Assembly: GCA_035551935.1 (NCBI GenBank)
Contig: DASZMJ010000004.1
Span: 1 to 43,673 of the forward strand
Length of the DNA: 43,673 nucleotides
Origin: DASZMJ01 sp035551935
Lineage (GTDB): Bacteria > Planctomycetota > Planctomycetia > Isosphaerales > Isosphaeraceae
Reading direction: 5' to 3'
Part shown: positions 16,363 to 23,721 of the stretch, piece after piece
Layout: each line of letters begins with the position of its first letter
How positions within the stretch are numbered: position 1 is the stretch's first letter
Notes under the pieces: generated by a model
What the model was told of the DNA's origin: nothing
Database searches by the model: none
What the model saw: only the letters and a program-made list of their open reading frames with translations
Translations under genes and position numbers: made by a program

Positions 16363-17799
16363 GGAGTCGAGGTCGTCGCGGCCGACGGCCTCGGCGAAGC
16401 GTCGCAGGGCGAGCTCGAGGTGCTCGGCGACGTCGGGGTGGAGGCCGGCGACGTCGTACTGGTCCCAGCGGTCCTCGGGCTTGCGGTAGAGCTCGGGGGT
16501 GCGGGGGGGGTCGTTGGGGTCGGGCTCGATCGGCACGACGAGGTGCCAGAGGTGGGTCCGGATGGCGAACTCCTCGACGTCCATCCCCATGCAGGCGTAA
16601 TCCCGCAGCTTCGTCCGCTGGCCGCGGACCAGCGGGAGCAGGTCGTGGCCGTGCGCGCGGTCGTGCGGCGGCAGGCCGAGCGCCGAGAGGACCGTCGGCA
16701 ACAAATCGACGCTCTGCACGAGCCCGAGGTGCCTCGTCCCGCCGAACTCGGCGCGGGGAAGCCTCAGGATCAAGGGGGTGTGGACCAGCTCCTCGTAGAG
16801 CCAGGGGCGGAAGCGGCGGACGTAGCCGTGCTCGCCGAGCGGCTCCCCCTGGTCGCCGGTGAAGACGACGAGCGTGTCGTCGAGCCGGCCGAGGCGGCGG
16901 AGGGCGTCGAGGAGGACGCCGATCCACTTGTCCGTCAACGTGACGACCCCGGCGTATGTGCGCCGGAGGCGGAGCAGCTCGGCCTCGTCGAGGACCTCGC
17001 CGACGGCGCCGGCGGGGACGTCGATCAGGACGGGGACGTCGTCGAGGGTCGCGCCGGCGTCGTCCTCCTCCTCTACGAGGTCCCCCTCCTCGCCGGCCTC
17101 GAACTCGTCGGGCTCGGCGGCGGCGTACTGGTCGCGGTACGGCTCGGGCGGGTCCCACGGGCCGTGCGGGCTGAACAGGTCGAGCCAGAGGAAGAACGGG
17201 TCCTTCTCGTCCTTCCGCCGCTCCAGCCAGTCGATCGCCGCGTTCACCGTCCGCGCGACGCCGGTATTCTCCTCGATGTCCGTCCTCAAGACGGTCCGAT
17301 TCCGCAGGAATTGCTCCCAGCGCGTCTTCCAGAGGTCGAAGTCCGGGTCGTCCTCCGGCGGCAGCCGCAGGCCCGGCTCGTCGGCGATCCGGACCCGCTT
17401 CGCGCGCGGATGGTCCTTCGTGATGTAAGGATCGTACCCCTGGCCCCGGACCCAGACGGCCTCGTCGAACCCGCGGCCGAACCCCTGGCCGGCCTCGCGC
17501 AAGAGGGGATTGTCCGAGATCAGGGCCGTGCGCACCCCCTTGTCCCAGAGCAGGTCCGGCAGGATCGCCTCGTCCGCCCGCAACGGGGTCCAGCCTTGCT
17601 CGGGATCGGGAAACCCGTAGCGGCCGGTCCACCAGCTCCGCCGCGTGGGGATGGTCGTGAGGTTCTCGGGGAAGTGGTGGTCGAACACCACCCCTTCCGC
17701 CGCCAGGCGGTCGAGGCTCGGCGTCTCGATCCAGCCGTTGCCATACGGGCCCACGAACCCGAGGTGCAGCCCGTTGCAGACGATCACGACAACATTCAT
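16321..17799 (-). CDS. Sulfatase-fold protein lacking canonical active-site residues
   Basis: 492 aa from ATG 17799 (MNVVVIVCNGLHLGFVGPYG), no signal peptide. The alkaline-phosphatase/sulfatase fold is clear: ETPSLDRLAAEGVVFDHHF, FFLWLDLFSPHGPWDPP, TLVVFTGDQGEPLGEHGYV, YEELVHTPLILRLPRAE. Known sulfatases use a DD pair, a C/S-x-P-x-R nucleophile that becomes formylglycine, and a DH/DN pair. Here these read N9-G10, T49-I-P51-T-R53 and D-Q-G. Inference: it is not a formylglycine sulfatase; a Thr-nucleophile hydrolase or a non-catalytic relative is possible. An acidic insert (EFEAGEEGDLVEEEDD) sits mid-protein. Last gene of the leftward train. Confidence 0.85.
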   Translation of the reverse strand: MNVVVIVCNGLHLGFVGPYGNGWIETPSLDRLAAEGVVFDHHFPENLTTIPTRRSWWTGRYGFPDPEQGWTPLRADEAILPDLLWDKGVRTALISDNPLLREAGQGFGRGFDEAVWVRGQGYDPYITKDHPRAKRVRIADEPGLRLPPEDDPDFDLWKTRWEQFLRNRTVLRTDIEENTGVARTVNAAIDWLERRKDEKDPFFLWLDLFSPHGPWDPPEPYRDQYAAAEPDEFEAGEEGDLVEEEDDAGATLDDVPVLIDVPAGAVGEVLDEAELLRLRRTYAGVVTLTDKWIGVLLDALRRLGRLDDTLVVFTGDQGEPLGEHGYVRRFRPWLYEELVHTPLILRLPRAEFGGTRHLGLVQSVDLLPTVLSALGLPPHDRAHGHDLLPLVRGQRTKLRDYACMGMDVEEFAIRTHLWHLVVPIEPDPNDPPRTPELYRKPEDRWDQYDVAGLHPDVAEHLELALRRFAEAVGRDDLDSLPPLRDVARFSPD

Positions 17800-17952
17800 C
17801 GGCTTGCCGATCCCGAGGGCCCCAGGCGCGCGGCGCGGGCGATCACGAGCCCGATTGTACCCGCCCCGGCCCGCGGTGCCAGACCATCCAAGTGGGCGGA
17901 GCCCAGGCACCACGGGTCCGACCAATGGAGGCCGTTCTTCGGGGCGTGCGGG

Positions 17953-19776
17953 TTACATCCCCGACAACGGTGGCAGCCCGAGCCGCCGCCGCTCGGCGGC
18001 GGCCTCTCGGGGACTGATGTGATAGATCAAAATCGAGTAACCCGCCCGTGCGATCGGCCGGAATCGTCGGAAATACTCGTAATCGCCGTGCGGTATCGAC
18101 CGGAGCCCACCCCTCCCGTCCGGCGCGTAGAACTCCGAGCCCTTGAGGAACGAGACGCTGACGGCGAAGTAGCCGGGGGCCGGGCCGAGCCCCATCGGAT
18201 GGTCGTGGTCGCCGAGGAAGAGGCCGTCCGGGCCGGGGGGCGGCAGGGAGAAATCGATGCCGATGATCCGCGGGTCGAGGAAGTTGAAGTAGGCGAGGCC
18301 GAGGGGCCTCGCCCCCGGGTGGTCGTCGAGCCATCGCTTCAGGGCGAGCAGGTCTTGGCCCCAATCCATGTTGCTGTCGAGCAGGTGGTCGGCCCCGTGC
18401 TCCGGCCCGCCGGCGGCCTCGTTGAAGTAGGACATGGTGTGGGGATAGACGCCCAGGACGCTGGCCGCGGACGACCCGAGGAATGCCAGGGCGAGGACTC
18501 CGGCCGCCCGGCGACGCCGCCCGAAGAAATAGCCGACCTTGGCGGTGCTGATGATGAGAAACGGGAAGATCGGCAAGACATAGCGCATGTGGTGATTGAA
18601 GCCCGACTGAGAGCTGACAAAAGTCAATAGGACGATCGCTGGGATGAGCAGCGTCGCCTCGGCCGATGCGCGCGCGGCGGCGGCATGGCGCGTGGCGACG
18701 AGTATGAGCCCCCAGAGGACCAGGGCGATCGATCCAAGGGGGACCTTGACGGCCAGGGCATAGAGGTAGTAGTACCACCAGCCGCGGTGGCGCCATCGAC
18801 CCGCCAGGTATGAGGGGAATCCCGCCTCGAAGTCACGCCGCTGGGCGTCGATGCCGGCGACGTAGTCCGAGGGGAGCGGGATGATCACGGCGCCCAACGA
18901 TGAGCCGCGGAATCGGTTCCCCGATCGCCCGTCTTCGTAGAGGTAGGCATCTCCCGGGGGTTCCCCGGCGAACAACCGGCTGACGAAGGGGAAGTCCTCG
19001 AGCCGTCGGCACGTGCCGCGGAAGCCGTAGCCGGCATTGATGACGATGAGGCTCGAGAAAACGATGATCGCGAAGTGGAGCCTCCCATTCGCGGGAGGCA
19101 TCGCCGGATCTCGGCGGCGCATGAGCCAGAGGACGGGCCAGATACCGTAGAAGACCAGCATCGTGAACTTCGTGAGCTCGGCGACCCCGAGCAGGAGGCC
19201 CGAGAGCCACGCCAGGCGAAGGGATGGTCGACGGACCTCGTGCCAGAACACGTAGGTCGCCGCGAGGCCGGCGACCGCGGCCGGGACGTCCGGCGTGACG
19301 ACGGCCGCGAAGGTCATGATCGTCGGGTCGAAGCACCAGAGGGCGGCCCCGAAGAGGCCGGCGGCGGGGCCGTAGAGCTCGCGCGCCCATCGCGCGACGA
19401 GCAGGAGGCCGAGGGCCGACCAGGCGACTCCCGGCAGTCGTGCGAGGCGGACGAGTCGCACGTATCGCGCGGCGTTCGCCCGCGCCAGGTCGAGCCCGTC
19501 GCGCCATTCCACCCGCTCGCCCGGCGCCCCGGGGGCCTGTCGGTCGGCCACGATCGGGCGGGCGGCGAGCATGGGCAGCGCGGCGATCATCCGCCCGAGC
19601 GGCGGGTTCACGCGATAGGCGTCGAAGGCCCCGGTCCGCCAGTGCGCCAGCCCGGCGGCGACATGGCCGATCTCGTCGACGACGACGAAGCTCGACTCGA
19701 TCACGCCGACGACCAGGGCCGCGTGGATCACGACCAGGGCAAGCAGGGCCGGCCGATACCAGCGGGGGCCGTTCAT
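17953..19776 (-). CDS. Membrane glycosyltransferase-like protein (ArnT/PMT, GT39/GT83-like)
   Basis: 607 aa from ATG 19776. About ten hydrophobic segments, beginning with LLALVVIHAALVVGVIESSF, then a conserved acidic first loop (VVVDEIGHVAAGLAHWRTG), DPTIMTFAAVVTPDVPAAVA in a later loop, and a C-terminal soluble part (MDWGQDLLALKRWLDD). Known: ArnT/PMT-type enzymes move sugars from polyprenyl-phosphate donors to proteins or lipid A using an early-loop acidic residue. The acceptor is not known here. It begins 13 bases after the DUF1559 stop, suggesting co-transcription and possibly glycosylation of a surface product of the same cluster (inferred). Confidence 0.8.
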   Translation of the reverse strand: MNGPRWYRPALLALVVIHAALVVGVIESSFVVVDEIGHVAAGLAHWRTGAFDAYRVNPPLGRMIAALPMLAARPIVADRQAPGAPGERVEWRDGLDLARANAARYVRLVRLARLPGVAWSALGLLLVARWARELYGPAAGLFGAALWCFDPTIMTFAAVVTPDVPAAVAGLAATYVFWHEVRRPSLRLAWLSGLLLGVAELTKFTMLVFYGIWPVLWLMRRRDPAMPPANGRLHFAIIVFSSLIVINAGYGFRGTCRRLEDFPFVSRLFAGEPPGDAYLYEDGRSGNRFRGSSLGAVIIPLPSDYVAGIDAQRRDFEAGFPSYLAGRWRHRGWWYYYLYALAVKVPLGSIALVLWGLILVATRHAAAARASAEATLLIPAIVLLTFVSSQSGFNHHMRYVLPIFPFLIISTAKVGYFFGRRRRAAGVLALAFLGSSAASVLGVYPHTMSYFNEAAGGPEHGADHLLDSNMDWGQDLLALKRWLDDHPGARPLGLAYFNFLDPRIIGIDFSLPPPGPDGLFLGDHDHPMGLGPAPGYFAVSVSFLKGSEFYAPDGRGGLRSIPHGDYEYFRRFRPIARAGYSILIYHISPREAAAERRRLGLPPLSGM

Positions 19777-19789
19777 GGTCTCTCGACCC

Positions 19790-20755
19790 TCACCACGACC
19801 CCGCGCCGATGACTTCCCGGCCGGAGGCCGTGCCCAGGGCGCGCCAGAGGGCCGGATCGACCGACTCCTTGACGAAGCGGACGGACCCGTCGGCCGTCGC
19901 CAGATGGACGCCGCCGGGATGCCGGCTGCTCGCGGTCACGACGGCCAGCCCCGTGTAGTCGTCGGTGCCGAAGTTGCAGCTCGGTCGATTCGGCGGCAGG
20001 ATGTGGTGATAGCGCGTGTAGAAGGCGTTCCCGTCGGCCCACCGCTGGCCCGACCACTCGACCGTCCCCCAAATTTGGGGGAAACCCGGCCCCGCGCCCT
20101 CGCAGCGGCTCAAGGGGAGGTCCGTCAGATAATAGTCTCCCCGGACATCGCCCGAGTTACCGAGGCAACGCTCGCTGAAGAGGGCCGTGTTGCTCAGGCC
20201 GTCGGTCAGCCAGGCCGGGCCCATGGCGCTCTGAAACCAGAAGACCCCGTTGTTCTTGCCCTTGCCGTCGAGCGACCCGGCGGCGAGATTGCAAGCGACC
20301 GTCCCCGCGCAGGCCCGGTAATTGTTGTGCTTCAGGCCGAAGTCCTCGACGATCGGGTCGGAATCCGACGGGCAGAGGAAGCCGTCGACCTGCGTCCCGA
20401 GCGCCGTCAGGTTCGGCGCACTCAGGCCGGGAGAATGGCCCCAGGGGACGAAGCTGAAGTTCAAGGAGTGGAACAGCGCCGCCTGCTCCAGATACGGCAG
20501 CAGTTGCGATTGCGCCGACCACCGCGGGACGAACCCCGCCGGCCCGGCGCCGCCGGCGCCGAACGGATAGACGCCGGTCGTCGTTTGATAATTGGCCGTG
20601 GCGAGGGCGATCTGCTTCAGGTTGTTCCGGCACGCCAGCCCCCGCGCCGCCTCCCGCGCCGCCTGGACCGCGGGCAGGAGCAGGCCGATCAGGATGCCGA
20701 TGACGGCGAGGACGACGAGCAGCTCGATCAGCGTGAACCCGCGGGCGGATTTCAT
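19790..20755 (-). CDS. DUF1559 pseudopilin-like protein
   Basis: 321 aa from ATG 20755 with GGGAGG upstream. The start MKSARGFTLIELLVVLAVIG is a class III prepilin signal (cut before Phe7 by a prepilin peptidase) followed by a hydrophobic helix. The C-terminal body carries the DUF1559 pattern: AAREAARGLACRNNLKQIAL near the N-terminus and SRHPGGVHLATADGSVRFV near the end (the usual motif is HPGG...FADGSVRF). Known: DUF1559 proteins are strongly expanded in planctomycetes and thought to be pilin-like surface proteins. Lies between the LolA-like gene and the glycosyltransferase in one leftward train. Confidence 0.95.
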   Translation of the reverse strand: MKSARGFTLIELLVVLAVIGILIGLLLPAVQAAREAARGLACRNNLKQIALATANYQTTTGVYPFGAGGAGPAGFVPRWSAQSQLLPYLEQAALFHSLNFSFVPWGHSPGLSAPNLTALGTQVDGFLCPSDSDPIVEDFGLKHNNYRACAGTVACNLAAGSLDGKGKNNGVFWFQSAMGPAWLTDGLSNTALFSERCLGNSGDVRGDYYLTDLPLSRCEGAGPGFPQIWGTVEWSGQRWADGNAFYTRYHHILPPNRPSCNFGTDDYTGLAVVTASSRHPGGVHLATADGSVRFVKESVDPALWRALGTASGREVIGAGSW

Positions 20756-20796
20756 GATTGCCTCCCGGGCCCCTGCCAATCGTGCGAAACCGCCGC

Positions 20797-21891
20797 TCAC
20801 GCCTTCCGCCGGCCGTACCTCGCGTAGAGCACGACGCCCGTCGACAAAGCCAGGGCGGCGGCGAAGTAGCTCCACGGCCGCGAGCGCCACGATCGGCTCG
20901 ATGACCCCGCCGGGGCACCCTTGACATAGCCCTTAACGATCTTGCCATCCTTCAGGTTGTAGACGGTCGCCCCGTCCGGGAATTCGATGTCCCGGAAGAA
21001 CGCCACGTCGTAGTGCGGCTCGAGATCCACCTTCTTGACCACGATCTCCGTCTCGTTATTCACCACAAGCCTTCGATCCTCCTCCAGCCAATTCGCGTCG
21101 TAAAGGGTCACGATGGATTTCATCGGCATCCATATGCCCGGCTTGATCTCGCGGAGGTCCCGCAAGGATCCGACTTCCACGGGCTTCCATCCTTTGGAGA
21201 TTGGTAATTCCCAGCGATAGTATTCGGTCTTCACCGGAAGATAGTTGCGGTCCGTGGCGAGCCAGAAGAGTCGGGTGCTGGTATACTTGTCCAGACGGCC
21301 TCCAACTTTGTAATCAAACCGGACCTTGACACACTTGAGGCCTGCTTCGTCTTCTTCTCCAACGTAGGTCGTCTTGACCTCGTATTGTGAGAATCTTTTC
21401 GAAAGGGCCTTGAGTTCCGGCCCCCCCGCGAGATACACCGAGAGGGGCTGTTCGGAGAAGGCATGGTACGGGAGCGAGAGGTCGTGTGGGTAGAACGTCG
21501 GCGGTCTACTGATGAGACCCTCCTGGATATTGGCAATGGTCTTTTGACCGAGGAGCCGCGACTTTTGGCCATCGTAACCGAAAAGTTTATCCTCTCGGGA
21601 TTGCTTCCCATCCGTGTTGACGAGGTCCTCCTCGTGGACGAGATAAATCATGCCGTTCTGGGCGACAAATCGTTCCGAAGTCTCCCCCTTTCGGACGAAG
21701 TCGGGACGCGGGTTCTTGGGCTCGCCCAAACGATAGTGCCGCTCGAAGATGACTTCGATGTTGCGATAGAGTCCCTCATTGGCCCGAAGGTTTTCCACGA
21801 TCTCATCCACGCGCGCGCGGGGCGCTTCTGTGGAGTCCGCTGACGAAGCCCACGCCAGGAGCACCACCAGTCGCGGAAACGGGCTGCGCAT
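20797..21891 (-). CDS. Exported protein with a C-terminal membrane helix, LolA-like
   Basis: 364 aa from ATG 21891; an earlier ATG at 21912 has no ribosome site, whereas 21891 has GAGGG upstream. Signal segment RLVVLLAWASSADS, then a beta-rich domain with the character of outer-membrane-lipoprotein-carrier folds: VDEIVENLRANEGLYRNIEVIF, DLSLPYHAFSEQPLSVYLAGG, RLFWLATDRNYLPVKTEYY. The C-terminus is a membrane helix (YFAAALALSTGVVLYARYGRRK) with basic residues after it. The LolA resemblance is by pattern only. It ends 41 bases before the DUF1559 start, probably one transcript. Confidence 0.7.
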   Translation of the reverse strand: MRSPFPRLVVLLAWASSADSTEAPRARVDEIVENLRANEGLYRNIEVIFERHYRLGEPKNPRPDFVRKGETSERFVAQNGMIYLVHEEDLVNTDGKQSREDKLFGYDGQKSRLLGQKTIANIQEGLISRPPTFYPHDLSLPYHAFSEQPLSVYLAGGPELKALSKRFSQYEVKTTYVGEEDEAGLKCVKVRFDYKVGGRLDKYTSTRLFWLATDRNYLPVKTEYYRWELPISKGWKPVEVGSLRDLREIKPGIWMPMKSIVTLYDANWLEEDRRLVVNNETEIVVKKVDLEPHYDVAFFRDIEFPDGATVYNLKDGKIVKGYVKGAPAGSSSRSWRSRPWSYFAAALALSTGVVLYARYGRRKA

Positions 21892-21995
21892 CGGAAGGGC
21901 CCTCTTTCGCATCGGAGGGTCGGGCGCGGTGAACGTCGGGTGGGCCGCGCTCGACCGATTCTATTGGAAAGAGCGATCGAACCCAGAATTAATTA

Positions 21996-22370
21996 TCAGC
22001 TGCATGTGATCACTGCGTAGGTTCCGGCGGTCGACGTGCCTGACGTACAGTCTGGAGGGGTGCAGTTTCCCGAGATGACGCAGTTGGCTGTCGTGGGCGT
22101 CGCGACGAAGCACGTGCATTTGATATTGGTCGTCGGTTTCCCCGGACATCCTTCGCCGTCGCTCTGCTCGTGGCACCCCTTGAAGTTGACGGTGCCCGAG
22201 TCGGTGCAGTCGACGGTGGTGCAGGCGCTCGCGCACCCTGTGATGGCGCTTGTCTGGTAGAAGCACCCCCCTTCGTTGCACTGGTTGATCTGGGTGCAAC
22301 CGGCGGCGCTGAGGTATGGCTGTGCCCCCCCTTGACGACTCGTCGCTAGGACGACGGCCGAGGCCGTCAT
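21996..22370 (-). CDS. Cysteine-rich secreted small protein (probable upstream frameshift)
   Basis: 124 aa in the open frame from ATG 22370: MTASAVVLATSRQGGAQPYL and then 14 cysteines in about 100 residues (GCTQINQCNEGGC, GCASACTTVDC, IKCTCFV). The N-terminus lacks the basic residues of a signal peptide and has no Shine-Dalgarno. A strong AAGGAGG (22410-22416) sits five bases before ATG 22404, one frame away. Reading MRRIHR from that ATG and shifting frame near 22380-22390 gives MRRIHR-PVIALMTASAVVLA, a textbook signal peptide. So the gene probably starts at 22404 and carries a one-base indel (real or sequencing error). Function unknown; disulfide-rich secreted peptide inferred. Confidence 0.6.
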   Translation of the reverse strand: MTASAVVLATSRQGGAQPYLSAAGCTQINQCNEGGCFYQTSAITGCASACTTVDCTDSGTVNFKGCHEQSDGEGCPGKPTTNIKCTCFVATPTTANCVISGNCTPPDCTSGTSTAGTYAVITCS

Positions 22371-22409
22371 CAGCGCGATGACGGGACCGATGAATTCTCC
22401 GCATACCAG

Positions 22410-22416
22410 CCTCCTT
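22410..22416 (-). promoter_or_regulatory. Shine-Dalgarno that points to ATG 22404
   Basis: Reads AAGGAGG on the minus strand, five bases before ATG 22404. No usable start in the Cys-rich reading frame lies at proper spacing, which is the main evidence for a frameshift in that gene. Confidence 0.8.
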
Positions 22417-23219
22417 CTAGGAATTCAGCGACCCGACGAGCGTGACACTCGGACCACGGCCGGGGCGGCCTGGTTCCGAAACATCAATCGAATCTCACCG
22501 TCGTCTGCGAGCTTTTCGCAATTCGACACCCGGACGGAGAAACGTCGATGCCGCTCCGGCTCCCGGCCCACTTCCTCGACGACCAGCCCCGCAGGCGCCT
22601 CGACCTTGTCGAGCGTCCCCAAGGGCTTGCCGTCGGGGCGCCAGACGAGCAAGGTCTTCGCTCGATCGAGATCGGATGGGCCAATCGAGAGGATCGCCGG
22701 GGCGACCTTGATCTCGCCTTGGACATAGGCCGAGACGGGGACGGCCATCGTGGCCTCGTCGCCCGCGCACTTCAGGCGGATCACCCCGCTCACGGAACCG
22801 ACAGGGGCCTGCGGGGACAGCCGAACGGACACGATTGTCTTGCCACCCGCGTTGCGTACACGACCGAGCGTGATATAGGGATTGGTGGACTCCAAGCCGG
22901 GGAACTCCGACTCCCTGAGCGGTCGCCCGTCGGGCATCTTCATCTCGAGCGGGGCTTCGAGCGACGTCCCCGGCCGAACGGAGTCGAACGCGATCTGCTT
23001 CGGCTCGACGATCAAGGGCTCGGGGCAACGGGCGAACACATGGTAGGTCGATTCGCTCCGGAGGGGATCATTGGATTGCACGGTGATAAGTATGGTCTTT
23101 TCTTCACCATAAGCGGCGTAGCGGACCCCGACCCGGACATTCTGGGCCTCTCCAGGGGCGATCGTGCCGACCGGCGGATTGAGTTCGCTGCAAGCGCAGG
23201 ATGCCCTGAGCGCGAATGC

Positions 23220-23362
23220 CAACGGGGCCCAGGGCAAACGCATCTAATTCACAAATCCTTGTCTGCAAAGAACTTGCGACTAGTTGAATTCCGTGCACTA
23301 GATTGCAAATCCTTGCAGGACAAGGATTTGCGAAACACGTGCGTTCGCCCTGCAACGGGGCC
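23220..23362. repeat. 10-bp target-site duplication flanking the MITE
   Basis: caacggggcc occurs at 23220-23229 and 23353-23362, immediately outside the element. The next outer bases differ (23219 c against 23352 g; 23230 c against 23363 t), so the duplication is exactly 10 bp. Confidence 0.92.
23230..23352. mobile_element. 123-bp miniature inverted-repeat element (MITE)
   Basis: Ends are cagggcaaacgca (23230-23242) and tgcgttcgccctg (23340-23352), inverted repeats matching at 12 of 13 bases. The similarity continues inward with small differences (acaaatccttgtctgcaaag against gcaaatccttgtcctgcaag) for about 42 bases, so the element is nearly a palindrome. It encodes nothing and is AT-richer than its host gene. 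The 10-bp duplication suggests a cut-and-paste DDE transposase of an IS4-like type acting in trans; the parent element is not in this window. Confidence 0.92.
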
Positions 23363-23721
23363 TCGCCGCGGTTCCTGAGCTTGAGCACACCCGTCACCAC
23401 CTGCCCCGGCTTGCCGTCTTTCAGGGCGAGCGGCATTGATGGGAGCTCGAGACGGGGACGACCCTGGAGTTCGCCACGAACGAGCGGGATAGCGCGGATG
23501 AGAACGACGGCGCCCATCAGGCCCGCCAGGGCCCAGAGCGCGTATCGGGCCGATCTCTTCAGCCAAGGTTGCGACATGGCCTGTCCGACCTCACTCGGAG
23601 CCAGCCAGCGGTCACCGGAAGTGCGACAACTGCCGGAGAGTACCAAAGGATAAATCCGCCCGTCAAGCCTTTTCTTTCAGGATCGGAGAAAAATATCGAG
23701 TTGGTCGATCTGTTGGCGAAT

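Larger units (their letters stand above)
22425..23577 (-). pseudogene. DUF1573-domain protein gene interrupted by a MITE
   Basis: The 5' part (from ATG 23577) encodes MSQPWLKRSARYALWALAGL with an N-terminal membrane helix and ends in LKLRNRGEAPL. The 3' part resumes with AFALRASCACSELNPPVG and TIAPGEAQNVRVGV, the classic DUF1573 SCxC...GTIAPGE signature, followed by repeated beta-sandwich segments. A 123-bp element plus one 10-bp target copy (133 bp, frame-breaking) separates them. Removing it joins GEAPL to AFALRASCAC in frame and gives a protein of 339 aa. Known: DUF1573 proteins are exported Ig-like proteins of unclear function. First member of the leftward train; its stop is 20 bases before the Cys-rich gene's ATG 22404. 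Confidence 0.9.

Noticed and set aside
23230..23352. Riboswitch or attenuator in the DUF1573 gene
   Set aside because: The hairpin is explained by terminal inverted repeats of a MITE with a target duplication; excision restores the coding frame.
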